The translations under genes and the position numbers were made by a program. 64,000 bases of DNA from Paenirhizobium naphthalenivorans (lineage in GTDB: Bacteria > Pseudomonadota > Alphaproteobacteria > Rhizobiales > Rhizobiaceae), in NCBI RefSeq assembly GCF_007992095.1, contig NZ_BJZP01000010.1, positions 62,001 to 126,000 on the forward strand. Direction: 5' to 3'. Below the pieces are notes generated by a model. The model was not told the origin of the DNA, did not search any database, and saw nothing but the letters and a program-made list of their open reading frames with translations. Shown one piece after another: positions 39,863 through 49,131 of the stretch; the stretch's first letter is position 1; the number at the start of each line of letters is the position of its first letter.

Positions 39863-40960
39863 TTGAGTTCAACATCGAAGAAGGCCGCAATCGAAATCCG
39901 GGATGTCGGCCGTATCTACGGCGCCGGAGCGGGTCAGGTCACCGCACTCGACCGGATCAACCTGCTGATCCGGGAAAACGAGTTTTTCACACTCCTTGGC
40001 CCCTCGGGCTGTGGCAAGACCACTCTACTAAGACTCATCGCTGGCTTCGACTTCCCGACCAGCGGCGAGATCCTGCTGCACGGCGAAGACATCGCGCCAT
40101 TGCCGCCGTTCAAGCGACCGGTCAACACAGTCTTCCAATCCTACGCGCTTTTCCCCCACATGACCGTTGCCGAAAACATCGGCTTCGGCCTGAAGATGCT
40201 CGGCAAGCCGTTGGCCGAGATCAAGGCGCGCGTCGATGAGATGCTGGCGCTCGTTCACATGGAGAAGATGCGGGACCGCTCGGTGGCCCAGATCTCCGGC
40301 GGCCAGCAGCAGCGCGTGGCGCTCGCCCGCGCACTGGCGCCGAAGCCGAAGGTTCTGCTGCTCGACGAACCTCTGTCAGCGCTCGACTACAAGCTGCGCA
40401 AGGAAATGCAGATCGAACTGAAGCGGGTCCAGGCCGAGACAGGCATCACCTTCATCTTCGTCACCCATGACCAGGAAGAAGCCCTGACCATGTCGGACCG
40501 CATCGCCGTCATGTCGAATGGCGAGGTGCGTCAAGTCGGATCGGCACACGAGATCTATGAGCGTCCGGCCGATCGTTTCGTCGCAGATTTCATCGGCGAG
40601 TCCAATTTCCTCGCCGCCGACGTCATCGATCTTGGCGAGAGCACGGCCACCGTCCGCCTTGGCGGGGGCGCCGTCATCGAGGCTTCCCTCCCCGAGGGTC
40701 TCCGCGCGTCGGGCCAGGTCACCATCGTCGTGCGTCCCGAACATGCCTCACTGGCCGAACCCGGCACCGGCAGCTTCGACGGCACGCTGGCCGAAGCCAT
40801 CTATTTCGGCACCGATACGCATTTCCAGGTACTGCTCGACAGCGGTGACAGCTTTGTCGTGCGCGAACAGAACATGCGCAACGGCACGGTGCCGCACGAA
40901 AAAGGCGCCCGCGTCGGCGTCCGTCTCGGCCAGCAGGCCGCACAGATCCTGAGGGGCTGA
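39863..40960 (+). CDS. Polyamine-type ABC transporter ATP-binding protein (PotA-like)
   Basis: 365 aa if translation starts at the TTG at 39863, which follows GGGGATA and gives [19 protein letters not shown]; no ATG fits between it and the ABC domain, and longer forms run into unconserved sequence. Walker [11 protein letters not shown], signature [19 protein letters not shown] and H-loop THDQEEAL are complete, and a TOBE region follows. It powers the two permeases encoded next, after a 4-bp gap. Confidence 0.88.
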   Translation: MSSTSKKAAIEIRDVGRIYGAGAGQVTALDRINLLIRENEFFTLLGPSGCGKTTLLRLIAGFDFPTSGEILLHGEDIAPLPPFKRPVNTVFQSYALFPHMTVAENIGFGLKMLGKPLAEIKARVDEMLALVHMEKMRDRSVAQISGGQQQRVALARALAPKPKVLLLDEPLSALDYKLRKEMQIELKRVQAETGITFIFVTHDQEEALTMSDRIAVMSNGEVRQVGSAHEIYERPADRFVADFIGESNFLAADVIDLGESTATVRLGGGAVIEASLPEGLRASGQVTIVVRPEHASLAEPGTGSFDGTLAEAIYFGTDTHFQVLLDSGDSFVVREQNMRNGTVPHEKGARVGVRLGQQAAQILRG

Positions 40961-40964
40961 CGCC

Positions 40965-41885
40965 ATGAGCACAGCCGCCGAAGCCGCCGCCACGGCAAAA
41001 AGCAAGGAAGTCCGGGACCGCTGGTTACTCAGCGCCCCTGCCCTTTTGCTGATCGCGCTCGCCAGCGTCGGTCCGCTCCTCATCGTGTTGATCTATTCTT
41101 TCCTCGCCCCCGGCGCCTATGGCGACGTGAAGTGGCAGTTTTCGACCGAGGCCTGGTTCAACGTCTTCCTGTCTCGCGACATCTTCGACGGAACGATCTC
41201 GATCGCCGATGCCCATCTGTCGATCCTCTGGCGCTCGATCAAGCTGGCGGTCGCCACCACCGCCATCTCTCTGATCTTCGGTTTTCCGACCGCCTACTTC
41301 ATTGCCAGCCGCCCGCCACATATTCGCTCGGTCTGGCTGTTCCTGATCACCATCCCCTTCTGGACAAACATGCTCATCCGCGCCTTCGCCATCCAGGAAG
41401 TGATCCGCAACGAAGGCCTGGCCAACACGATCCTGATGAAGCTCGGCGTCATCTCCGCACCGATGCAGATGCTCTATACCGACTTCGCCATCCTGCTCGG
41501 CATGGCCTATGTCCACCTGCCGCTGATGGTGCTGCCGCTCTATGCCAGTATGGAGAAGATCGACTTCCGTCTCGTCGAGGCCGGCTACGATCTCTACGCA
41601 ACGCGTTTCCAGGTGCTGCGCCGGATCATCATCCCACTGGTCAAGCCCGGCATCATCGCCGGCTCGATCCTCGTCTTCATCCCGGCGCTGTCATCCTATG
41701 TCATCCCGCGCATTCTCGGCGGCGGCAAGAACCTGATGATCGGCAACCTGATCGAGTTGCAGTTCGGCCAAGGCCGCAACTGGCCGCTCGGTGCCTCTCT
41801 GTCAATCACGCTGGTCATCATCGTCCTGGCGGCCATGCTCTACTACGTGAAGAATGCTGGAAAGAGCGGAGACGGTCATGCATAA
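40965..41885 (+). CDS. Polyamine-type ABC transporter permease (PotB-like)
   Basis: 306 aa with about six hydrophobic segments. Its docking loop is LVEAGYDLYATRFQVLRRIIIPLVKPGI. An extended N-terminus of about 25 polar residues precedes helix 1. It overlaps the next permease gene by 8 bp. Together with the PotC-like protein it forms the inner-membrane channel. Confidence 0.9.
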   Translation: MSTAAEAAATAKSKEVRDRWLLSAPALLLIALASVGPLLIVLIYSFLAPGAYGDVKWQFSTEAWFNVFLSRDIFDGTISIADAHLSILWRSIKLAVATTAISLIFGFPTAYFIASRPPHIRSVWLFLITIPFWTNMLIRAFAIQEVIRNEGLANTILMKLGVISAPMQMLYTDFAILLGMAYVHLPLMVLPLYASMEKIDFRLVEAGYDLYATRFQVLRRIIIPLVKPGIIAGSILVFIPALSSYVIPRILGGGKNLMIGNLIELQFGQGRNWPLGASLSITLVIIVLAAMLYYVKNAGKSGDGHA

Positions 41886-42687
41886 GGGGTTCAACATCCG
41901 CACGCAGACGGGCTTCGCCACGATCGCCATGATCTGCTTTTTCATCCTCTATCTGCCAATCGCCACGCTGGTGGTCTACTCTTTCAATTCCGGCACTTCG
42001 ATCGCCGTCTGGGAGGGTTTCTCGCTGCGCTGGTTTTCAGCGGCTTGGAACAATGACCAGGTGATCGAGGCCTCGATCCGCTCGGTGAAGATTGCCGCCG
42101 TGGCGGCCGTGGTTGCCACAGCCGCGGCAACGCTTGCGGCCATCGCCACAACCCGCACCGCCGCCTATCGCGGCCTGACCTTCAAATATTCCTTCATCAA
42201 CATGCCGCTGATGGTGCCGGAAATCGTCACCGCCGTGGCGCTCCTGATCTTCTTCTCGCGGATCAAGGTCTGGACCGGCTATTCCGGCCTCGGCTACCTG
42301 ATCATCGCCCACACCGCTTTCTGCATTCCGTTCGCCTACCTGCCGATCCGCGCCCGTCTCGAAAGTATGGACCTGGCCCTGGAGCGCGCCGCAGCGGATC
42401 TTTACGCCACGCCGTTCAAGGCTTTCCGCTATGTCACCCTGCCACTGCTCTGGCCTGGCATACTGGCCGGCATGATGCTCGCTTTCGTCATCTCGCTCGA
42501 TGACGTGGTCATCACCGAATTCGTGAAATCCGGCGGTCAGGACACGCTCCCGACCTACATGCTCGGCCAGTTGCGCCGCGCCATCACGCCGGAAATGAAT
42601 GCCATCTCGACAGTCTTTCTGCTGCTGTCGCTGGCGGTTGTCACGATATTCTTCTTCCTCAGCAGACCCAATGAAAAAACCGAGTAG
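41878..42687 (+). CDS. Polyamine-type ABC transporter permease (PotC-like)
   Basis: 269 aa from the ATG at 41878, preceded by GGAGACGG inside the end of the potB-like gene. About six membrane segments; the EAA loop is [29 protein letters not shown]. Order and sizes match PotB/PotC pairs of spermidine/putrescine importers. Confidence 0.9.
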   Translation: MHKGFNIRTQTGFATIAMICFFILYLPIATLVVYSFNSGTSIAVWEGFSLRWFSAAWNNDQVIEASIRSVKIAAVAAVVATAAATLAAIATTRTAAYRGLTFKYSFINMPLMVPEIVTAVALLIFFSRIKVWTGYSGLGYLIIAHTAFCIPFAYLPIRARLESMDLALERAAADLYATPFKAFRYVTLPLLWPGILAGMMLAFVISLDDVVITEFVKSGGQDTLPTYMLGQLRRAITPEMNAISTVFLLLSLAVVTIFFFLSRPNEKTE

Positions 42688-42704
42688 AAACAGGAGTGGG
42701 AACC

Positions 42705-43739
42705 ATGAAAAATACCTTGAAACTCGTCACCGCCGCGGCGGCATTGCTCGCATCGGCGGCCTTCGCCCATGCCGAAGGCGAACTGAACATCTTCAACTGG
42801 GGCAATTACACCAATCCCGAACTGATCAAGAAATTCGAGGAGACCTACAAGGTCAAGGTGACGCTGACCGACTACGATTCGAACGACACGGCGCTTGCCA
42901 AGATCCGCCAGGGCGGCCACGGCTTCGACATCGTCGTGCCTTCCGCCTCCGCGATGCCGGTGTTCATCAGCGAAGGGCTGCTGCTCGAATCGCGTCCCGA
43001 CCAGTTGGAGAACTTCAAGAATGTTGACCCGCAGTGGGTTGACGTTCCCTTCGATCCGGGCCGCCATTACTCGGTTCCATGGCAGTGGGGCACGACTGGC
43101 GTCGCCGTCGACAAATCGGTCTATTCCGGCGATCCGAACACCTCGGCCATTTTCCTCGACCCACCGGCCGAACTGGTCGGCAAGGTCAATGTCGTACCGG
43201 AAATGTCGGATGTCATGCACCTAGTCGTCACCTATGCCGGTGGAGAACCGTGCACCGGCGACCTCACTGTGCTGAAAAAGGCGCGCGACCTTCTCGTTGC
43301 TGCCAAGCCGAAGTGGATCTCGATGGATTACGGCACGGTGGAGAAGTACACTAAGGGCGACCTTGCCGCCTCGGTCGACTGGAACGGCGCCACCTTCCGC
43401 GGGCGCCTCGCCAACCCGAACATCGTCTATGGCTATCCGAAGGAAGGCTATCCGATATGGATGGACAACGCTTCGATCCTCAAGGATGCCAAGAACGTCG
43501 AGAACGCCAAGCTGTTCCTCAACTTCATCATGGATCCGGAAAATGCCGCGATGATCTCTGCATTTGCCCGCTATGCGAACGGCATCAAGGGCTCGGAGGC
43601 CTTCATGCCGGAAGACATGAAGAACGCCCCGGAAGTTAACATTCCAGAAGAGTTCAAGGCTGCCGGCAAATTCAACCTCGCTTGCGCCCCAGAAGTCCAG
43701 GAACTCTACACCAAGATCTGGACGGAAGTGCAGAAGTAA
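42705..43739 (+). CDS. Polyamine-type ABC transporter substrate-binding protein (PotD-like)
   Basis: 344 aa from the ATG with AGGAGTGGG upstream (a GTG three codons earlier overlaps this Shine-Dalgarno sequence and is rejected). The signal peptide ends at AHA near residue 23. The mature protein begins [44 protein letters not shown], the typical start of PotD/PotF proteins. The ligand may not be a simple polyamine, because the downstream genes encode amide-type hydrolases rather than polyamine catabolic enzymes. Confidence 0.9.
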   Translation: MKNTLKLVTAAAALLASAAFAHAEGELNIFNWGNYTNPELIKKFEETYKVKVTLTDYDSNDTALAKIRQGGHGFDIVVPSASAMPVFISEGLLLESRPDQLENFKNVDPQWVDVPFDPGRHYSVPWQWGTTGVAVDKSVYSGDPNTSAIFLDPPAELVGKVNVVPEMSDVMHLVVTYAGGEPCTGDLTVLKKARDLLVAAKPKWISMDYGTVEKYTKGDLAASVDWNGATFRGRLANPNIVYGYPKEGYPIWMDNASILKDAKNVENAKLFLNFIMDPENAAMISAFARYANGIKGSEAFMPEDMKNAPEVNIPEEFKAAGKFNLACAPEVQELYTKIWTEVQK

Positions 43740-43767
43740 GCCCCGGAGCTTTCCAACAGTCGACGAA

Positions 43768-43792
43768 CGGGAGGGCCGCAAAGGCTCTCCCG
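43768..43792 (+). repeat. Hairpin between the potD-like gene and the hydrolase gene
   Basis: CGGGAGGGCC (43768-43777) pairs with GGCTCTCCCG (43783-43792) over ten pairs (one G-U) with a GCAAA loop. No T-run follows (ACCGTAAGG), so it is more likely an mRNA-processing or stability element than a terminator. The next gene starts 20 bp later. Confidence 0.7.
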
Positions 43793-43811
43793 ACCGTAAG
43801 GATTACGCACA

Positions 43812-44993
43812 ATGACCACCGCATTCGAGAAGACCCACGGCTTCGCCCGCCGCGACGTGACCATCGCCAACTGGCGCACAGCCCCTTACAGCCGCTGGTC
43901 CTTCCAGAACCTGCGGGAAATGGTGCCGACAGCGGAAATCCGCGCAAGCGCCGAGGCGCCGGAGGAGGTCGCGACCTCATCGCCGCTGCTTGACGCCGCG
44001 ATGGACACCGGCCTTGCCGGCAAGGACAGCGCCCGCGCCTTCCTCGACCACGCTCATACCGACGCCTTCGTCTGCATGAAGAAAGGCCGCATCGTCGCCG
44101 AGCATTATGCGCCCCATGCCGATGTCAACGCTCGACACATCGTCTTTTCGATCAGCAAATCGCTGACCGCCCTTGTCTCCGCCGTGCTGGAAGCCGAAGG
44201 CACCATCGATTCCGATCGCCCGGTCACCGACTACATGCCGGAAGCGAAAGGCTCCGCCTGGGGCGACTGCAGCTATCGCGACGTGCTCGACATGCGCGTC
44301 AGCCTCGATTTCGAGGAAGCCTATCTCGACCGGCTGGGCGCCTTCGCCCGCTATCGCCGCTCGACGCTGTGGAATCCGGCCGAACCGGACATGCCGACGG
44401 AAACCCTCACAGACTTCCTGCTCACCCTGAAGAAAGCCGATCGCCCGCATGGCGGCCGCTTCTTCTACGCCTCGCCCAATTCCGACATGCTCGGCATCCT
44501 GATCGAGCGCGCCAGCGGCCGCCGCTACGCCGAGCTGTTTTCCGACCTGCTGTGGAAGCCGCTCGGAGCAAGGAACCATGCGCTGGTCAGCGTGGATGGC
44601 GCCGGCACCGCCCGCTCCGCCGGCGGCGTCTGCGTCACCGCCCGCGACCTCGCGCGCGTCGGACAGATGCTGCTCGACGGCGGCACAGCCGATGGCCGCC
44701 AGGTTGTCCCCCCCGCCTGGGTTGAAGACATGAAGGCCAACGGTGATCCCGCGGCGTGGGCCGAGAGCGGCCCGACCTTCCTGCCCAACGGCCGCTACCG
44801 CAGCAAATGGTATCAATCCGGCGAGGCCGACGGCGCCTTTTGCGCCATCGGCATCCACGGCCAATGGCTTTACGTCGACCCTTCGACCGAAACCGTGATC
44901 GTCAAGCTGTCGTCGCAACCCAATCCACTCGACGACGAACTGAAACAGGACAATTTCGCCTTTTTCCGTTCCCTCAGCCTCGTAGACGCTTGA
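43812..44993 (+). CDS. Beta-lactamase-fold serine hydrolase, 6-aminohexanoate-dimer hydrolase (NylB)-like
   Basis: 393 aa, practically the length of NylB (392 aa). The catalytic S-x-x-K is S113-I-S-K116 (VFSISKSLTA), Y219 in FYASPNSDM matches the catalytic tyrosine of the family, Y171 (EEAYLDR) falls where NylB has its functional Tyr170, and IGIHGQWLYVDP is the third conserved box. There is no signal peptide, so it is cytoplasmic. It would cleave an amide or ester of an imported compound. The natural substrate is unknown; esterase or peptidase activity is equally possible. An AAGGA Shine-Dalgarno precedes the ATG. Confidence 0.85.
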   Translation: MTTAFEKTHGFARRDVTIANWRTAPYSRWSFQNLREMVPTAEIRASAEAPEEVATSSPLLDAAMDTGLAGKDSARAFLDHAHTDAFVCMKKGRIVAEHYAPHADVNARHIVFSISKSLTALVSAVLEAEGTIDSDRPVTDYMPEAKGSAWGDCSYRDVLDMRVSLDFEEAYLDRLGAFARYRRSTLWNPAEPDMPTETLTDFLLTLKKADRPHGGRFFYASPNSDMLGILIERASGRRYAELFSDLLWKPLGARNHALVSVDGAGTARSAGGVCVTARDLARVGQMLLDGGTADGRQVVPPAWVEDMKANGDPAAWAESGPTFLPNGRYRSKWYQSGEADGAFCAIGIHGQWLYVDPSTETVIVKLSSQPNPLDDELKQDNFAFFRSLSLVDA

Positions 44994-45021
44994 AGCGCCT
45001 AGCCCATCCAGGACCGAAGAC

Positions 45022-46692
45022 ATGCCGCAGATCGCCGACCTCATCATTCGCAACGCCCGCGTCCTGACCATGGACGCCGACACCCCTCGCGCCGAAGCCG
45101 TGGCGGTTGCCGGAAACAGCATCCTTGCCGTCGGATCGAGCAATGAGATTACCACGCTCGCCGGCCCATCCACGCGGGTGATCGACGCCAAGGGCGCGAC
45201 TGTCCTGCCCGGCTTCAACGAAGCCCATATGCACATCTTCCCTGGCTCGGTCTCGCTGCGCCAGCTCAACCTGCACGGCATCCAGGGTTTCGACGCCCTG
45301 AAGCAGGCGATCCTCGGCTATGCCGCCGCCAATCCCGATGAACCGTTGCTCATGGGCTTTTCCGCCGACTATTCGATCATCGGGCTCGGCGAACCCGTCA
45401 CACGCCAGCACCTCGACGCCATCCTGGCTGACCGTCCGTTCATGATGTTCGCGCCGGATCATCATACCGCCTGGGCCAATACCGCCGCGCTGAAACAGGC
45501 CGGACTGCTGAACGGCAAGGATGTCGGAATCGGCAATGAGGTCGTGATGGGTGCTGATGGCCTCGCCAGTGGTGAGCTGCGCGAAGGCAATGCCTTCGGA
45601 CCGGTCGCAGCACTTGCCTCCACCGGTGGCCGCGAGGAACTCGGCATGGTGACCGGCATGGATCCGGAAAACGTCACACCGGAGCAATATGCGCTTGACC
45701 GCGCCATCCTGAAGAACGGGCTCGAATATTGCGCCTCCTGGGGCGTGACCTCGATCCAGAACTTCGACGGCAACCATTACCAGTTGCGCATCATGCGGGA
45801 CCTGGAGCAATCCGGCGAACTGCCCTGCCGCATCCGCATCCCCTTCCATATGAAGAACTTCATGGACCTGTCGGAGATCGACAAGGCCGCCGAATGGAAG
45901 AAGGAATTTTCGACCGACATGCTGCGCGGCGACTTCGTCAAGGTCTTCATGGACGGCGTTCTCGACAGCCAGACGGCGTTCATGCTCGACGGCTACGGCG
46001 ATCGCCCGGACTATGACTATGAGCCGCTGTTCACGGAGCAAGCCTTCAACGCCATCGCGACGAAGGCCGACGCGCTCGGCCTGCAGGTCGCCGTCCATGC
46101 GATCGGCAGTGCCGCAATCCGCCAGACGCTCGATGGCTATGAGTCGGCGCTCAAGGCCAACGGCCGGCAAGACAATCGCCACCGCATCGAGCACATCGAG
46201 ATCATCCACCCCGACGACATTCCGCGCTTCGCCGAACTCGGCGTCGTCGCCTCCATGCAGCCGGTACACTATCCGGGCGGCACCTGCTTCCCGGCCGAAC
46301 CGACGACGGCGAAGATCGGTGAGGATCGCTGGGCCTACGCCTATGCCTGGCGCACGATGAAAGACGCCGGCGCGCCCGTTGTTTTCGCTTCCGACTGGCC
46401 GGTCTCGCCCGTTTCGCCGTTCCAGTGCATCCAGGATGCGATGACTCGCAAACCGTGGAAAGACGGCCTTCCCGACCAGCGCTTCACGCTGGAGGAATCG
46501 CTGGAGGCCTATACGGCGATCGGCGCATGGGTCGAATTCATGGAAGATCGAAAGGGCAAGCTCAAGCCGGGTTACCTCGCCGATATCGCTATCCTGTCGA
46601 CCGACATCGAAAGCGTCGCTCCGGACACCATCATGGACACGGTCCGGGCCGCAATCACCATTTGCGACGGCCGGATCACCCACCAGGCCTGA
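45022..46692 (+). CDS. YtcJ-like amidohydrolase (amidohydrolase_3), first of a tandem pair
   Basis: 556 aa. Metal-dependent hydrolase motifs: N-terminal H-x-H in FNEAHMHIF, lysine in DFVKVFMDGV, histidine in VAVHAIGSAAIR, histidine in RIEHIEIIHPDDI and the terminal aspartate in FASDWPVSP. The usual HAIGD is HAIGS here, unlike the next gene. There is no signal peptide. It lies 28 bp after the NylB-like gene with an AGGACC Shine-Dalgarno. It probably acts on an N-formyl, N-acyl or cyclic amide intermediate; the substrate is unknown. Confidence 0.85.
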   Translation: MPQIADLIIRNARVLTMDADTPRAEAVAVAGNSILAVGSSNEITTLAGPSTRVIDAKGATVLPGFNEAHMHIFPGSVSLRQLNLHGIQGFDALKQAILGYAAANPDEPLLMGFSADYSIIGLGEPVTRQHLDAILADRPFMMFAPDHHTAWANTAALKQAGLLNGKDVGIGNEVVMGADGLASGELREGNAFGPVAALASTGGREELGMVTGMDPENVTPEQYALDRAILKNGLEYCASWGVTSIQNFDGNHYQLRIMRDLEQSGELPCRIRIPFHMKNFMDLSEIDKAAEWKKEFSTDMLRGDFVKVFMDGVLDSQTAFMLDGYGDRPDYDYEPLFTEQAFNAIATKADALGLQVAVHAIGSAAIRQTLDGYESALKANGRQDNRHRIEHIEIIHPDDIPRFAELGVVASMQPVHYPGGTCFPAEPTTAKIGEDRWAYAYAWRTMKDAGAPVVFASDWPVSPVSPFQCIQDAMTRKPWKDGLPDQRFTLEESLEAYTAIGAWVEFMEDRKGKLKPGYLADIAILSTDIESVAPDTIMDTVRAAITICDGRITHQA

Positions 46693-46715
46693 CACCCAAG
46701 CACGGAACAGAGACA

Positions 46716-48389
46716 ATGAGCACCACCGCCGACATTATCATCCACAACGGCCGCGTCCGGACCATGGATGACTCGCGTCCCTTCGCCGAAGCCGTGGCGC
46801 TCGCAGGTAACAGCATCCTTGCCGTCGGCTCCGACGCGGAGGTGAAGGCGCTCGCAGGGACCACGACACGTCTGGTCGATGCCAGGGGCGCAACCGTCAT
46901 GCCGGGGTTCAACGAAGCCCACATGCATATCTTCGGCGGCTCGGTCGGCCTTGGCCAATTGTCGCTGATGGGCGTCAAGGGCTTCGATGCCCTCAAGTCC
47001 GCCGTGCTCGCCTATGCGGCAGCCAATCCGGACATGCCTTTGCTGGAGGCGCTTTATGCTGATTACACCATCTTGTCGGAGGACGAGCGCGTCTCCCGCC
47101 ACCATCTGGATGCGATCATAGCCGACCGTCCCTTCGTGATGATGGCACCCGATCGTCACACCGCCTGGGCAAACACCGTAGCCCTCGACAAGGCCGGCAT
47201 CCTCAATGGACGTGACGTTGGCGTCGGCAACGAGATCGTCATGGGTGCGGATGGGCTTGCCGCCGGCGAATTGAGGGAAGGCAATGCCTTCGGCCCGATT
47301 ATGGCGCTGAGTGCGACTGGCGGTCGGGAAATGCTCGGCGGCGCCACCGGTGGCGACCCGGCTCACGTGACACCGGCGGAAAGGGCGACCGACATCGCCG
47401 TCCTCAAGCAGGGTCTCGCCTATTGCGCCTCGCTTGGCATCACCTCATTCCAGAACATGGACGGCAATCTCTATCAGCTGGAAATGCTGCAGGAGATCGA
47501 AGATACGCAGGGCCTCCCCGTTCGCGCGCGCATGCCCTTCCACATGAAGAATTTCATGCCGCTCACCGATCTGGAAAAAAAGGCCGCCGCCTGGCGCGCC
47601 CGTTTCGACAGCGACAAGCTGCGCTGCAACTTCGTCAAGGTGTTCATGGACGGCGTCACCGAAGGCGAGACCGCCGTCTTCGTCGACGACTACGCCCACA
47701 AGCCCGGCTGGAAGGGCGAGCCGCTGTTTTCGGCCGGGCATTTCAACGAGATCGCGGTCGAGGCGGACCGTCTCGGCCTGCCGATCGCCGTCCACGCCAT
47801 CGGCGACGGCGCGGTGCGCATGGTGCTGGACGGCTATGAAGCGGCAAGGGATGCGAACGGCAAGAGCGATCGGCGCAACCGCGTCGAACATATCGAGGTG
47901 GTCCATCCCGACGACATTCCGCGCTTCGCCGAACTCGGCACCGTTGCCTCGATGCAACCGACGCATCCGCCGGGCTCGGCAGGCCTGCCGCTGGAACCCT
48001 ATCTCACCTATATCGGCCGCGAACGCTGGCCCTATGCCTTCGCCTGGAAAAGACTGGTCGAAGCCGGTGCGAAGATGGTCTTCTCCACCGACTGGCCGGT
48101 CTCGCCGCTATCGCCCCTGAGCTGCATTCGTGATGCCATGACCCGCAAACGCTGGGCCGACGACATGCCGGACCAGCGGCTGAGCCTCGACGAGACGCTT
48201 GCCGCCTACACCCGTACCGGCGCCTGGGTCGAATTCATGGAGGATCGCAAGGGTGTGTTGAAACCCGGCTATCTGGCAGACGTCGTCGTTCTCTCCGCCG
48301 AGATCGGCCAGGCGATCGCACAGGAAACGGCCGACATCGCCGTCGAAATGACGATCTGCGATGGCCGGGTGACCTACGAAAAAAGCTAA
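46716..48389 (+). CDS. YtcJ-like amidohydrolase, second of a tandem pair
   Basis: 557 aa from the ATG at 46716; a longer in-frame reading would overlap the previous gene and is rejected. By eye roughly 60% identical to the preceding protein over the full length, so the two arose by tandem duplication. Motifs are canonical: FNEAHMHIF, NFVKVFMDGV, VAVHAIGDGAVR, RVEHIEVVHPDDI, FSTDWPVSP. It lies 23 bp downstream of its paralogue, with the regulator gene 3 bp after it. Confidence 0.87.
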   Translation: MSTTADIIIHNGRVRTMDDSRPFAEAVALAGNSILAVGSDAEVKALAGTTTRLVDARGATVMPGFNEAHMHIFGGSVGLGQLSLMGVKGFDALKSAVLAYAAANPDMPLLEALYADYTILSEDERVSRHHLDAIIADRPFVMMAPDRHTAWANTVALDKAGILNGRDVGVGNEIVMGADGLAAGELREGNAFGPIMALSATGGREMLGGATGGDPAHVTPAERATDIAVLKQGLAYCASLGITSFQNMDGNLYQLEMLQEIEDTQGLPVRARMPFHMKNFMPLTDLEKKAAAWRARFDSDKLRCNFVKVFMDGVTEGETAVFVDDYAHKPGWKGEPLFSAGHFNEIAVEADRLGLPIAVHAIGDGAVRMVLDGYEAARDANGKSDRRNRVEHIEVVHPDDIPRFAELGTVASMQPTHPPGSAGLPLEPYLTYIGRERWPYAFAWKRLVEAGAKMVFSTDWPVSPLSPLSCIRDAMTRKRWADDMPDQRLSLDETLAAYTRTGAWVEFMEDRKGVLKPGYLADVVVLSAEIGQAIAQETADIAVEMTICDGRVTYEKS

Positions 48390-48392
48390 ACC

Positions 48393-49067
48393 ATGGACGA
48401 CAACGACCAACCAGCGCCTCCTCTACCCTCCACCCGGACCCCGGGCGCCACCCGCAAGGGAGTGGAAACACGCGCCCGCATCATCAGGGGGGCATTGGAG
48501 GCGCTGGAAAGCGGCGGGATGGAGACGCTGACGACCCGCAAGATCGCCGCCAGCGCCGGCGTCAAGCTCGCCACGCTGCATTATTACTTCGACAGCAAGG
48601 AAAACCTGCTGCTCGCGGTGCTGGAAGACCTGATCGCCGACATGGCCGAGGCCTACCGGCAGGACATGTCCATGCCGTCCGACCCGGAAGAGCGCATCGA
48701 GGCCCTGATCCGCTCGATGTGGCGCTATGTCCAGCGCACCCGCAACAAGCAGCTCGCCCAGACCGAACTCACGCTCTACGCCCTGCGCACCCAGGGCGCG
48801 GAGTGGCTCGCCGCGCGCCAGTACAACGCCTACATCGACTTCTATTGCCGATTGGTCTTCCACGGCATGGGCGAACTGACCGAGGAACAGCGCAAGATCG
48901 GTACAGCAATCGCCCGCTTCATGCTGATCGGCATCGACGGGCTGATCCTGCAGAACTTCGCGCTCCACAACAACGGTGACACCAATGAGGGTGTGGAGAC
49001 CCTTGTCATCGCCACCCGCGATCTCCTGCATCGACTGAGATCCGAGGCCGGGATCCAGCCGGGCTGA
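48393..49067 (+). CDS. TetR-family transcriptional regulator
   Basis: 224 aa. The N-terminal helix-turn-helix (about residues 22-68) reads ARIIRGALEALESGGMETLTTRKIAASAGVKLATLHYYFDSKENLL, a textbook TetR DNA-binding domain. The C-terminal ligand-binding half is less conserved. Being the last gene of the potABCD/hydrolase operon (3-bp gap), it probably represses that operon until the imported compound or a product binds. It has no Cys or metal motif suggesting a particular inducer. Confidence 0.9.
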   Translation: MDDNDQPAPPLPSTRTPGATRKGVETRARIIRGALEALESGGMETLTTRKIAASAGVKLATLHYYFDSKENLLLAVLEDLIADMAEAYRQDMSMPSDPEERIEALIRSMWRYVQRTRNKQLAQTELTLYALRTQGAEWLAARQYNAYIDFYCRLVFHGMGELTEEQRKIGTAIARFMLIGIDGLILQNFALHNNGDTNEGVETLVIATRDLLHRLRSEAGIQPG

Positions 49068-49131
49068 GCGCACATTCCGCCAGCCCCGTGTTAGGATGGT
49101 CGCGAAGTCCACAACAAGCGGCCCGACGATC

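Noticed and set aside
39448..40239. Open frame of 263 codons upstream of and into the potA-like gene
   Set aside because: It is out of frame with the ATPase and has no recognisable domain; the start region is the operon leader.
46425..46715. In-frame N-terminal extension of the second amidohydrolase
   Set aside because: It would overlap the end of the first amidohydrolase, whereas the ATG at 46716 gives an N-terminus aligned with its paralogue.
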